Assembly: GCA_002319075.1 (NCBI GenBank)
Contig: NVQB01000001.1
Coordinates: 3,782,001 to 3,846,000, forward strand
Direction: 5' to 3'
DNA from: Sphingobacteriaceae bacterium
GTDB lineage: Bacteria > Bacteroidota > Bacteroidia > B-17B0 > Aurantibacillaceae
Length of the DNA: 64,000 nt
Both the position numbers and the translations under genes were made by a program. Numbering within the stretch: position 1 is the stretch's first letter; the number at the start of each line of letters is the position of its first letter. The notes beneath the pieces are model-generated. The model searched no databases, had not been told where the DNA came from, and was given only the letters and a program-made list of their open reading frames with translations. Below are positions 32,604-40,990 of the stretch, one piece after another.

Positions 32604-33230
32604 ATGAGATGCCTACCGGGCTTAAAAAATTCTTTAGTTCTTCTAGCTGTGATTTTCATGTCCTGCTGCGGGGGCGACTCAACTAAAGGTTTTGAATCCA
32701 CCGAAAAAGTGATTATAATTAATGTTCAGCCTTTGGGAGATTTTTCAGCAAAGCAAACAAGTTTTATAGTGAACGAATTAAAGAAAGTTTATTCAAAAGT
32801 CATTCTAAATAAACCAATAAATTTCCCTAAGTCTGCTTATTATGAGCCACGCAAAAGGTATCGCGCCGATTCCCTTATAAAATTTCTTCGGGGCATTACT
32901 GAACAAGATCACGTAACTATAGCGCTCACAGATAAAGATATCAGCACAACAAAAGGCAAAGTACAGGATTTTGGGATAATGGGATTGGGTTACCAGCCCG
33001 GGCGATCCTGCGTGGTTTCTACGTTTAGGTTAGCAAAACAAAATTTAAACACTCAATTCTTTAAGGTAGCGGTACATGAACTTGGCCATACGCAGGGATT
33101 ACCCCATTGTTCAGTGAAAACTTGTTATATGCGTGATGCTGAGGGGAAAAATCATCTGGAAGAGGAAACGTGTTTTTGTGAAACCTGTGGAAAACATTTG
33201 TCAGATCGCGGATGGAAGTTAGACATGTAG
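32604..33230 (+). CDS. Archaemetzincin-like zinc peptidase, predicted lipoprotein
   Basis: 208 residues. The N-terminus has a lipobox-like F-M-S-C-C-G-G-D (Cys at about 20-21), so it is predicted to be anchored to the envelope. The catalytic region carries V-H-E-L-G-H-T-Q-G-L-P-H-C (HExxHxxGxxHC) followed by C-Y-M-R-D and F-C-E-T-C: the metzincin three-histidine site and the extra four-Cys zinc site that define archaemetzincins. Short length (about 200) is normal. Archaemetzincins are usually cytoplasmic, so the lipoprotein signal deserves note. Physiological substrate unknown. Confidence 0.88.
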   Translation: MRCLPGLKNSLVLLAVIFMSCCGGDSTKGFESTEKVIIINVQPLGDFSAKQTSFIVNELKKVYSKVILNKPINFPKSAYYEPRKRYRADSLIKFLRGITEQDHVTIALTDKDISTTKGKVQDFGIMGLGYQPGRSCVVSTFRLAKQNLNTQFFKVAVHELGHTQGLPHCSVKTCYMRDAEGKNHLEEETCFCETCGKHLSDRGWKLDM

Positions 33231-33267
33231 AAATTCATGTTCTTGGAAATACGATAGATTACAGTGA

Positions 33268-33454
33268 AAAATCGATAGAGTAAAAATGAAAATCAATTCA
33301 CAATCACAGAGGGTTTAAGAACTGCGGGAGAATATTATTCCAATGAAAAATTAAAAGCGAGCGTGTTCATCAAAAAGAAGCGATGATCTTAAAAACAGGA
33401 AAAACAATCTGGATCAAAAATAAAGATTGGAAAATGTATCCAAAGCAAAATTAG
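33268..33454 (+). pseudogene. Frameshifted remnant of a small protein gene
   Basis: After a stop at 33265-33267 one frame reads about 36 codons that look like protein (I-T-E-G-L-R-T-A-G-E-Y-Y-S-N-E-K) and another frame continues from the A-run near 33347 (H-Q-K-E-A-M-I-L-K-T-G-K-T-I-W-I-K-N-K-D-W-K) to TAG at 33452-33454. Joining them needs one frameshift in the poly-A tract. No ATG begins it. It may be a decayed gene; the alternative is chance. Confidence 0.3.
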
Positions 33455-33504
33455 TTGGTTTTAGAAATTGCTGCATAAACTGTAAATTCACACAAATTTG
33501 ATGT

Positions 33505-35457
33505 ATGAAAAAAAAGCTTGTGTGCTTGCTCTGTTTTCTTCTTGCCGCCAAACTTTCTCCCGCTCAGGTAATTGATAGTCTGCTTAAAGTTCTTCCTGCA
33601 TCAAAAGATACGCAACGTGTTAAACTTCTTTACAGCCTTTGTTTTGAGTATGCCTACAGTGAGCCCGAAAAAGGAAAGCGCTATGGAGCTGAGGCGCTGG
33701 AACTTTCAGAAAAATTGAATTATACCCTAGGCAAAGCAAAAACTTTAAACCGGATCGGAATTATTTACGACGTAACGGGGAAGTACGATAGCGCTATTTA
33801 TTGTTACACGCAAGCTGGAAATTACTACGTAAAAGCTAAGAATATTAAGGGCAAAGGTTCTTCCTTAAATAATATTGGATTGATCTATGGCACTTTGGGT
33901 AATTATCCCAAAGCCATTTCAACGTACTTTGAGGCCTTAAAAATTTTTGAAGACGTTAAAGACGAAGGTTATGTGGCCAGTGCTTTAAACAATATTGCAA
34001 ACGCTTATGCTGACATTAGTAAATACGATCTTGCATTCAGATACTATTCCCAGGCAGCAGTCATAAATAAAAAGATCAACGATCAGCAGGCTCTGGCGTC
34101 TAATTACACAAATATTGCTTCGTCTCTGAGAGAATGCCACAAGCCAGATTCCGCCCTTTATTACGCAAATAAAAGTCTGGAAATTCAAACAGTTTTGAAT
34201 AACCAATACGGTTTGGGAATACTTTACACGTTGCTTGGCAATATTTATGCTGATCTTGGACTGCAGGAGAAAACACTTCCCTTTCTCTTAAAATCTCTAA
34301 AAATACGGAATGAATTAAATGACGAGGCCGGAAAAGCATCTGTACTCTATGTGCTTTCTGTGGTTTACAAAGGCTTGAAAAATCCCGTGCTTGCAGAAAA
34401 ATACGCGTTAGAAGCCCATGAACTGGCGTTAAAAAATAAGAGTTACCGCATGTTAAGAAAAACAGCTCTGTTTCTATTTAATTTTTACAAAGAAACAGGC
34501 GAATTTAAAAAGGCTTCTGAATTTGTGGATGTGGCAATTATGGCAAAGGATTCTGCTTTAAATGAAGAGGGTCAAAAGTCAATTACAAATCTGGAGATAA
34601 AGTATGAAACGGAAAAAAGGGAACTTGAGTTTGAGAAAAAAAGTCTTGCCTTAGAAAATGCGACCCTGGAGATTAAACAGAAAAGAAGTACGATTGTTCT
34701 GCTGATAAGTGCATGCCTTTTGATTTTATTATTTGGCTTTGGTATCTACTCCTATATCCGTAATCGCAACCGTCGTAGTTTGGATGCGCAGATGTTATCG
34801 CAGCAGGAGCTGCGCAATAAAGCAATTATCGACGCGGAAGAGAAAGAGCGCGTGCGCATTGCCCGTGAATTGCACGATGGTATTGGCCAGCAGTTAAGTG
34901 CTGCAAAAATGAATTTATCTGCTTTCGAATTTTCTGTAGCTGACCAGGATAAAGCAAAATTCAAAGATCTTATCGCTTTGGTAGATGATGCCGTAAAAGA
35001 AGTACGGACTATTTCTCACAACATGATCCCTAATGCCTTACTCCGTTCAGGCCTCGCCAGTGCTATAAGAGATTTTGTAAATAAATTAAGCGGTACAAAT
35101 GCATTAAAGATTGATCTTCACATTGTGGGTATCAGCGAACGCCTTGATACTACACTCGAAGCGGTATTATACCGGGTTATCCAGGAATGTATGAGTAATA
35201 TTGTGAAACATTCGCAGGCAACACAGGTCAATATTCAGCTGATCAGGCACGAAGATCACTTAAATCTTGTTATAGAAGATAACGGTAAAGGCTTTGACGC
35301 AAAAAATGTAGAAAATTTAGATGGCATCGGTTTAAAAAATATAATCTCGCGGGTTCATTATTTAAATGGAACGGTTGATTTCGACTCCCTTCCCGGTAAA
35401 GGAACAACGATAATAGTAGACGTGCCAATTACGAAAGAACAACCTAATTTAAAATAA
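33505..35457 (+). CDS. TPR sensor histidine kinase (HisKA_3)
   Basis: 650 residues. A signal peptide (1-20), then about seven TPR repeats (about 40-330: G-K-A-K-T-L-N-R-I-G-I-I-Y, G-K-G-S-S-L-N-N-I-G-L-I-Y) that sit outside the inner membrane, a coiled coil (about 355-395), one membrane helix (about 396-418), and a cytoplasmic NarL-type kinase: E-R-V-R-I-A-R-E-L-H-D-G-I-G-Q-Q-L with His 457 as phosphoacceptor, and a HATPase domain with V-I-Q-E-C-M-S-N-I-V-K-H-S, D-N-G-K-G-F and G-I-G-L-K-N-I. No LuxR response regulator is adjacent, so it is an orphan here. The esterase gene follows after five bases. Confidence 0.93.
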   Translation: MKKKLVCLLCFLLAAKLSPAQVIDSLLKVLPASKDTQRVKLLYSLCFEYAYSEPEKGKRYGAEALELSEKLNYTLGKAKTLNRIGIIYDVTGKYDSAIYCYTQAGNYYVKAKNIKGKGSSLNNIGLIYGTLGNYPKAISTYFEALKIFEDVKDEGYVASALNNIANAYADISKYDLAFRYYSQAAVINKKINDQQALASNYTNIASSLRECHKPDSALYYANKSLEIQTVLNNQYGLGILYTLLGNIYADLGLQEKTLPFLLKSLKIRNELNDEAGKASVLYVLSVVYKGLKNPVLAEKYALEAHELALKNKSYRMLRKTALFLFNFYKETGEFKKASEFVDVAIMAKDSALNEEGQKSITNLEIKYETEKRELEFEKKSLALENATLEIKQKRSTIVLLISACLLILLFGFGIYSYIRNRNRRSLDAQMLSQQELRNKAIIDAEEKERVRIARELHDGIGQQLSAAKMNLSAFEFSVADQDKAKFKDLIALVDDAVKEVRTISHNMIPNALLRSGLASAIRDFVNKLSGTNALKIDLHIVGISERLDTTLEAVLYRVIQECMSNIVKHSQATQVNIQLIRHEDHLNLVIEDNGKGFDAKNVENLDGIGLKNIISRVHYLNGTVDFDSLPGKGTTIIVDVPITKEQPNLK

Positions 35458-35462
35458 ATAAC

Positions 35463-36335
35463 ATGAGAATCGTTCAACTGATAGTGATCTTCAATTTTTT
35501 TATAGCTATTGCCAGTGCACAAAAATTCCCTCAAAAAGAACAAGTCAGTGAAAAGCCTTTTGTTCTCGGAACCACTGAAGAAATTCAATCCGTTCAGCTC
35601 AATGAAAAGCGCGTACTTAATATTTATCTTCCAGAAGGGTATGACAAGAATGATACTGCTCACTACCCCGTTATTTATCTATTAGATGGCTCAGCTGACG
35701 AAGATTTTATCCACGTTGTCGGACTTGTACAGTTCAACACTTTCCCATGGGTCAATCGTCTTCCTAAGTGTATTGTAGTAGGAATTGCTTCCGTCGACCG
35801 CAGACGTGATTTTACTTTTCCTTCAAAGGTGGAGGAGGATAAAAAACGCAATCCAACCATGGGGCACTCTGATAAATTTAAAGCTTTTATAGAAAAAGAA
35901 TTACAACCTTTTATTGAAAAGAAATACAAAACAACTGCTTCCAAAACACTCATAGGTCAGTCACTGGGCGGACTCCTCGCTACAGACATACTATTCGAGA
36001 ACCCTAAACTCTTTAACAACTACATTATTATCAGTCCAAGTATTTGGTGGGACAATGCTTCGATCTTAGAACGATCTCCCGAAATTTTAAAAGAAAGTTT
36101 TTCTTCTATCACAGGAATTTACATTGCAGTGGGTAAGGAAGGGCTTACACCAACTGTGATTCCACATGTTATGGAGGTCGATGCAAATTTACTCGTCGAA
36201 AAATTACAATCAGCTAAGAATAAAACTATTTCTGTCAGCTTTGATTATTTGCCCGAAGAAAATCACGCAACTATCATGCATCAGGCTCTTTTGAACGCTT
36301 TTAAAATTTTAAGCCTTCAAAAAAAAGAAAACTAG
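35463..36335 (+). CDS. Secreted alpha/beta hydrolase (esterase D/IroE-like)
   Basis: 290 residues with a signal peptide (about 1-20, ends A-S-A-Q). Esterase D-type fold: L-N-I-Y-L-P-E-G-Y, Y-P-V-I-Y-L-L-D-G-S, the nucleophile elbow I-G-Q-S-L-G-G (Ser at about residue 166) and a late E-N-H-A-T (His). It hydrolyses esters of an unknown acyl or siderophore-like substrate in the periplasm. Only five bases separate it from the histidine kinase stop, so it is co-transcribed with it. Confidence 0.85.
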   Translation: MRIVQLIVIFNFFIAIASAQKFPQKEQVSEKPFVLGTTEEIQSVQLNEKRVLNIYLPEGYDKNDTAHYPVIYLLDGSADEDFIHVVGLVQFNTFPWVNRLPKCIVVGIASVDRRRDFTFPSKVEEDKKRNPTMGHSDKFKAFIEKELQPFIEKKYKTTASKTLIGQSLGGLLATDILFENPKLFNNYIIISPSIWWDNASILERSPEILKESFSSITGIYIAVGKEGLTPTVIPHVMEVDANLLVEKLQSAKNKTISVSFDYLPEENHATIMHQALLNAFKILSLQKKEN

Positions 36336-36427
36336 GTGGAGCACCAATTTAGGCCTTAAAAAATCGGGAGGGACTAATTTTTTGGAAACAAAAATAATCC
36401 TATTTTAGATCACCAGAATTCAGATCC

Positions 36428-36805
36428 ATGAAAACATTTAAAAACGTTGATGACTATATTTTGAGTTTTCCGAAAGAGACACAATTACTTTTAGAACAGA
36501 TACGCGCTACTATTCAAAAAGCCGCTCCCAGGGCTGAAGAGTATATTGGTTATGCAATGCCGGCTTATAAATTACATGGCGCACTGGTTTATTTTGGCGG
36601 TTACAAAAACCATATCGGATTTTATCCAAGTGGGTCAGGCATTGAAGCTTTTAAAGACAGTTTTGGCGCCTATAAATTTTCTAAAGGAGCCGTGCAATTT
36701 CCCCTGGATAAAAAAATCCCCCTTGCACTAATTACTAAAATTGTGAAGTACAGAGCCAAGGAAAATACAGAAAAAGAGAAGCTTAAGGCTGCTAAGAAAA
36801 AATAA
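36428..36805 (+). CDS. DUF1801-family protein
   Basis: 125 residues. Typical marks are D-D-Y-I-L-S-F-P at the start, I-R-A-T-I-Q-K-A-A-P-R-A-E-E-Y-I-G-Y-A-M-P-A-Y-K, then G-G-Y-K-N-H-I-G-F-Y-P and F-K-D-S-F-G-A-Y-K-F-S-K-G-A-V-Q-F-P-L. The C-terminus is strongly basic (K-L-K-A-A-K-K-K). DUF1801 proteins are small cytoplasmic proteins of unsettled role. A second, diverged DUF1801-type gene is at 40519. Confidence 0.88.
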   Translation: MKTFKNVDDYILSFPKETQLLLEQIRATIQKAAPRAEEYIGYAMPAYKLHGALVYFGGYKNHIGFYPSGSGIEAFKDSFGAYKFSKGAVQFPLDKKIPLALITKIVKYRAKENTEKEKLKAAKKK

Positions 36806-36881
36806 TTTATTTTTTTGTCCAATTTGTTTTACCCGGTTCGTCATGCTTGTATAAAAACAATCATAAACAAAACGAAAAACA

Positions 36882-37430
36882 ATGGAAACATTTTTAACTC
36901 CCATCGAAAGACCAGATAGCCTGCTTATGAAGCTGGTTTATTTCTTCACAAAAAAACAATTCGGTAAAGTACTCACTCCCTTAAAGGTACATTCTGTGCG
37001 GCTTCCTTCAGCATTTGGCATGTTTTACGGCAAAATTTCAAAGCTGGATAAGAAATTGATTTTGCCTTCTGATACCGCCTTAATGCTTAGAGTGCAGGTA
37101 GCAAGGATCAATATTTGTCTTTTTTGCATAGACATCGCGCGCTCCACAACGGCAAAGGGATCTAAATTGGAAAGGAAATTAGATGCCCTTAACAGTTACG
37201 GAACTAATCCCTTATTTACAGACGCTGACAGGGCTGCACTGGAATATGTTTCGGAATTGACTAAAGAAAAAAAGGTTAGCGAAGCAACTTTTAAAAAATT
37301 GTCGGCAAACTTTTCAGAACGAGAGATCTGTGAAATAGTTTACATTGTAGCCTCCGAACATGTTTACAATATGACGAACATAGGTTTGAACATTCATTCG
37401 GATATGCTTTGCGACATTGCTAAACGATAA
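36882..37430 (+). CDS. Carboxymuconolactone decarboxylase / AhpD-like protein
   Basis: 182 residues, mostly helical. The AhpD-type redox motif is present as I-C-L-F-C-I-D-I-A-R (CxxC near residue 81), followed by A-L-E-Y-V-S-E-L-T and a late E-H-V-Y-N-M-T-N-I. Proteins of this branch act as thiol-based antioxidant enzymes or related decarboxylases. It stands alone and ends just before the strong hairpin at 37463-37489. Confidence 0.85.
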   Translation: METFLTPIERPDSLLMKLVYFFTKKQFGKVLTPLKVHSVRLPSAFGMFYGKISKLDKKLILPSDTALMLRVQVARINICLFCIDIARSTTAKGSKLERKLDALNSYGTNPLFTDADRAALEYVSELTKEKKVSEATFKKLSANFSEREICEIVYIVASEHVYNMTNIGLNIHSDMLCDIAKR

Positions 37431-37462
37431 TTTATCAATAAATTGAAACTAAGTAAATGGCA

Positions 37463-37489
37463 TTCGGCCGGATTTCAAATCCGGCCGAA
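37463..37489. terminator. Strong hairpin between convergent genes
   Basis: TTCGGCCGGATTT at 37463-37475 pairs perfectly with AAATCCGGCCGAA at 37477-37489, effectively a 12-base stem with a three-base loop. It lies between the AhpD-like gene (plus) and the T9SS-tailed gene (minus) and could end both transcripts, though no long U-tract follows. Confidence 0.7.
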
Positions 37490-37492
37490 AGG

Positions 37493-38497
37493 CTACTTCG
37501 CAACCACTAACTTTTTTAAATATTTTTTCTCATCATTTAAAATAGTGATGAAATAAATTCCATTTCTAAAGTCTTTCAGGTCAACAGGAATGATGTACTT
37601 ACCCTCATATTGCTGTTTGATGTTAACCACATTTTTTACCAAAGCCCCCTTGTCGTCATAAATACTTACTTCTATATCGCTGCGTTTTAGAACATCATAG
37701 CGTATACTGAATTCTTCGGTTGCTGGATTCGGATAAAGAATTACTTCCGGATCAGAACTAATAAGTAGGTGATCCGTCAGATCATGAAACGTTTTGTTTT
37801 GTTCAGATTCTTTGGATTCCGAAGTATCTGTAACCGGATCTTCCATTACTGCAACAAGGCCGGTTGTAGAAAAAGTCGGATCAAAAATAAGAGTCTGTAG
37901 TTCAACGGTCTCTGACGAATCCTTGAGCTTTTCTTCTGAAATCAGCATAGTGTCTCCCATCAGCATTTCTGTTTCAGGTTCTTTTGTAATAACGGTGTCG
38001 GGCTCTACGTATCTTATTCCGCCCATGATCATAGGTTCTGTCATGATCAAACTATCTGGAGGTAATGGCAAAGTCTCTTCTTTTACAGGAGTACGGGCAA
38101 TTTTTCCTTTCATGTAAACAACAGTCTCCGTGTCTTCCAGTTGAACATTCTTAATTTTCTGCCCTTTAAGATCGGTAAAACTAAAAAGCATGGTTCCGAA
38201 AATCATAAGCAAAACAAAAGCAAATCGTTTAGTGCTGCTCATATTTTCAGGCAAATTATGGAGGTCAAGACGAATGTTCAGTGGACGGTTAACCTGCGTG
38301 GTTTTAAAATGTCCGCATACTTTTTCATTCTTTCGCTCCAGCAGTATCGCATGGATCTCAAGGTCGGTTTTGTTAGAAAAGTCAATTACAGACTTGCTGC
38401 AGGAACTGCAAAACTTGCCTTTAGCTTCTGGTAGCATGGCATTCCAGTCTTCGTGACAAGGTTCGGCTATCTGGATACGGTAATTCGCGTTATTCAT
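37493..38497 (-). CDS. Membrane-anchored protein with N-terminal Cys domain and T9SS-type C-terminus
   Basis: 334 residues with three parts. The N-terminus (about 1-88) is a small cytoplasmic-type domain with P-C-H-E-D-W-N-A-M and F-C-S-S-C-S-K-S-V-I-D-F, ending in C-G-H-F; four Cys and two His could bind metal. A single helix at about 89-108 (F-A-F-V-L-L-M-I-F-G-T-M-L-F-S-F) is followed by a Glu/Asp/Thr/Val-rich region and a domain at about 255-334 (I-L-Y-P-N-P-A-T-E-E-F-S-I) that matches T9SS type A sorting. There is no cleavable N-terminal signal. Such a topology would leave the sorting domain in the periplasm. Role unknown. Confidence 0.75.
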   Translation of the reverse strand: MNNANYRIQIAEPCHEDWNAMLPEAKGKFCSSCSKSVIDFSNKTDLEIHAILLERKNEKVCGHFKTTQVNRPLNIRLDLHNLPENMSSTKRFAFVLLMIFGTMLFSFTDLKGQKIKNVQLEDTETVVYMKGKIARTPVKEETLPLPPDSLIMTEPMIMGGIRYVEPDTVITKEPETEMLMGDTMLISEEKLKDSSETVELQTLIFDPTFSTTGLVAVMEDPVTDTSESKESEQNKTFHDLTDHLLISSDPEVILYPNPATEEFSIRYDVLKRSDIEVSIYDDKGALVKNVVNIKQQYEGKYIIPVDLKDFRNGIYFITILNDEKKYLKKLVVAK

Positions 38498-38702
38498 AAT
38501 GCTTGTTTTATAATAAGATGCATAAAGTTTAAGTATTCCATAAATTAGTTTTGGAGGGCGATGATTTGTTTTATAACCGATGGGCTTTCAGAACGATACG
38601 TTAAAATTATGGCCGGCTGTAACTTTTTGTACGGGCAAAACGTCTTAGGTTTTTGATAGCCTTTTCTTATATTTATATAACGAAGTATTTAAACTTTACA
38701 CA

Positions 38703-39440
38703 ATGAAATCTGAACGTTTTAGCGTGGTTTGTCTTATTCTGTTATCCTTTTTGTTTTTTGGAAGTCAGAAATATTACGCCCAAATTGTTATCCCAATTAA
38801 AACCGACCTTCAAAATGAAGACAGAACCTGGTATGTGAATGATATTTTGGATAGCATTATGAATAAGCGCCAATTTAACGCTGGCGGAATTATTTATGTA
38901 ACCGAGTCTTCAGTGGTTATAGATACAGTAGTTACGGGGCAGGTACGACGTGTGGAAAATGATTCGGTGATACTTGGAAAATTTCTTAAAAAGAATCAGA
39001 AAAAAATCAGTTCAAAAGAGTTCTGGGGCGTTATAACGCTTTCCGGATATTGTCAAAGGTTCTACGGAGCCAGCCTTTTCGAGGTATGGGAAAGTCCTTC
39101 GCCCTATATATACAAACTAGAAGGGGATTTTAAAACTGCGTTTTATTTTAGTGAAAATTTGCTGAGTCCGCTTTACTCGCTTGACAGGAGCACTATTCAA
39201 AATGCTGCATTAGATACCAGTGCTAAAAGAATACTTAACCAGGCGATGGATGATCGTGTGAAAAACTACCAATACCAACTGAGTGATCAAAAAAGAGCTG
39301 TCGTGGCAGATATCTCAATCAATCTGGCGCTTGTCATTTTGCAGGTAATGTTATCCGGTGGTGGATCGTCACACACGCATTCTTCTTCTTCTTCTTCTTC
39401 AAATCATCAGGCTCCCAGAAGTACCGGACCGAGACGTTAA
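38703..39440 (+). CDS. Secreted protein of unknown function with a Ser/His-rich tail
   Basis: 245 residues. Signal peptide (about 1-27, ends Y-Y-A-Q). The middle is beta-rich with no recognised family (G-G-I-I-Y-V-T-E-S-S-V-V-I-D-T-V-V-T-G-Q-V, then S-G-Y-C-Q-R-F-Y-G-A). From about 195 a hydrophobic stretch (I-N-L-A-L-V-I-L-Q-V-M-L) is followed by a low-complexity Gly/Ser/His tail encoded by TCTTCT repeats (39379-39401). The stop codon overlaps the stop of the convergent channel gene by three bases (TTAA). Confidence 0.6.
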   Translation: MKSERFSVVCLILLSFLFFGSQKYYAQIVIPIKTDLQNEDRTWYVNDILDSIMNKRQFNAGGIIYVTESSVVIDTVVTGQVRRVENDSVILGKFLKKNQKKISSKEFWGVITLSGYCQRFYGASLFEVWESPSPYIYKLEGDFKTAFYFSENLLSPLYSLDRSTIQNAALDTSAKRILNQAMDDRVKNYQYQLSDQKRAVVADISINLALVILQVMLSGGGSSHTHSSSSSSSNHQAPRSTGPRR

Positions 39441-40399
39441 TCTTTATTCGCCTGTACAGCGTCCCAAATGTAAAAAAGGTTCAGCGCTATGTAGAGTATG
39501 CCAAGGATAATCCGCATACGTTTATCGAAACGGTTGGATTTTTCAACATCTCCGTTTTTTACGGTGTTTAAAGCATATACAGAAGAAGCGATGATGGCAA
39601 AAATAAAAATCAGTGTCAGTCCGTGAAGCATATCTACCAATGTAAACGAACTCGATTCAGGTAAAGAAGAATCAATTACGTATTTATTTCCCACCACGGC
39701 GAACAGTGAGCCAACGCTTAATCCAAAACGTGCATCAATATTGTCAGCATGAATGTAAAAGCATATAAAAGCAATAAAGAAGGCAACGTACATACCTAAA
39801 AACATTTTCCAGAAAAGCCCCATAGCCTCACGTTGCAGGCCAATACTCACGCGATAAGAGCTGTATTCGGAATGTGGCGTTTTAATTTCCTCATCTCCAA
39901 ATGCAGTTTCATAATATTTTATTTTCGAACTCACCTTAAAAGAATCAATTGTCCAGCCATTCAGAGTGAAGCGTGGATCGAAATGTTTGCCTAAAGTATC
40001 TGGCTTAAATATAAGTGAGTGCGAGTCAAATTGTGAATTTTCAATCGAGAGGCGTAACTTCTGACGATCAAAAGGAAAGCGGTCAATTTTCCAGGAGTCT
40101 TTCATAACACATTGTACTTTCATTAAAATATAAATGCGTTCGCCGCTGGTATCTAAAGTAGAAAAAGATTTGGAGACCGTTTTTGCTAATGGCACCTCAA
40201 GATTTTGAAGAAAATCGAATTCTTTGTTTTTGTATTTCAACCAAAGCCAGAAATTAACGGTGTATTCTTTTTGTTTAAAATCTATGTCGTGTATGCTTGT
40301 AATGTAAATACCGGTGTAAACGGTGTCAGGTAAAGTGTCCTGGGCATTGATCTGACTAAACGACAGTATAAGTGCCAGGGAAAGGAAAAACTTTTTCAT
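39437..40399 (-). CDS. Pentameric ligand-gated ion channel homologue (Cys-loop family, prokaryotic type)
   Basis: 320 residues. A signal peptide (1-19), an extracellular beta domain (about 20-190) with the core W-K-I-D-R-F-P-F-D-R-Q-K-L (the F-P-F-D motif of the Cys-loop; the two Cys are absent as in GLIC/ELIC) and W-x-W-L-K-Y-K-N, then three helices, the second being A-R-F-G-L-S-V-G-S-L-F-A-V-V-G-N-K-Y-V-I, and a fourth at the C-terminus (I-I-L-G-I-L-Y-I-A-L-N-L-F-Y-I-W). The lengths match prokaryotic members. Ligand unknown. Convergent with the secreted protein at 38703; the two stop codons share TTAA. Confidence 0.85.
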   Translation of the reverse strand: MKKFFLSLALILSFSQINAQDTLPDTVYTGIYITSIHDIDFKQKEYTVNFWLWLKYKNKEFDFLQNLEVPLAKTVSKSFSTLDTSGERIYILMKVQCVMKDSWKIDRFPFDRQKLRLSIENSQFDSHSLIFKPDTLGKHFDPRFTLNGWTIDSFKVSSKIKYYETAFGDEEIKTPHSEYSSYRVSIGLQREAMGLFWKMFLGMYVAFFIAFICFYIHADNIDARFGLSVGSLFAVVGNKYVIDSSLPESSSFTLVDMLHGLTLIFIFAIIASSVYALNTVKNGDVEKSNRFDKRMRIILGILYIALNLFYIWDAVQANKD

Positions 40400-40518
40400 A
40401 TTTCTGTAATCCTAAATATAGCTAAATATAAATTGCCGCGAATCTCATGCCATTTACAAAGTGTTTAAAGGGCGGAAGAATTTTGTTAGTTTAGTAAAAA
40501 ACTATCAAACATAAGATC

Positions 40519-40905
40519 ATGGCCAAAAATTCCTCTTCTCCCAAATTAAGCGATGCTGAGCAGGTAGCGCATTGGATGCAAACAAGCACTTATCCGTTGA
40601 AGGAGGAGATTGAAATACTTCGCGAAGTTATAAAGAAGGCGGATAAAAAAATCTCCGAACGCATCAAATGGAATGCGCCAAGTTATTATTATAAAGAGGA
40701 TATAGTAACTTTTGGTCCCGATCGAAAGGGCCGGATTCTACTGGTCTTTCACCACCCTTTCGTGGTTAAAATCAAATCTGATTTGCTGGAAGGCGATTAC
40801 AAAGACCGTCGTCTGGTATATTTTAATGACGCTAAAGAAGTGAAGGCCGCAAAAAAAGAGCTTACCCGCATAGTCAGGGAGATTGTTGAAGAGATTGATA
40901 AATAA
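40519..40905 (+). CDS. DUF1801-like protein
   Basis: 128 residues. It shows the N-terminal helix pattern of DUF1801 (A-E-Q-V-A-H-W-M-Q, L-K-E-E-I-E-I-L-R-E-V-I-K-K-A-D-K-K-I-S-E-R-I-K-W-N-A-P-S-Y-Y-Y) and the later F-G-P-D-R-K-G-R-I-L-L-V-F-H-H-P. It is diverged from the gene at 36428. Probably cytoplasmic, with a monocistronic setting and no clear promoter. Confidence 0.8.
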   Translation: MAKNSSSPKLSDAEQVAHWMQTSTYPLKEEIEILREVIKKADKKISERIKWNAPSYYYKEDIVTFGPDRKGRILLVFHHPFVVKIKSDLLEGDYKDRRLVYFNDAKEVKAAKKELTRIVREIVEEIDK

Positions 40906-40960
40906 ATTTCCAATTAACAATTATTCTAAATCGCCAAGTCACAAGGGGCAACATGGGTTT

Positions 40961-40968
40961 TATATTTG
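40961..40968 (+). promoter_or_regulatory. -7 promoter box for the SanA-like gene
   Basis: TATATTTG, a perfect TAnnTTTG match, 22 bases before the ATG at 40991. No TTG at the expected -33 position. Confidence 0.4.
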
Positions 40969-40990
40969 TACAGAAATTTAATCCAAAAAC

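Noticed and set aside
38141-38456. Plus-strand ORFs opposite the T9SS-tailed gene
   Set aside because: They are antisense shadows of a gene with clear domains.
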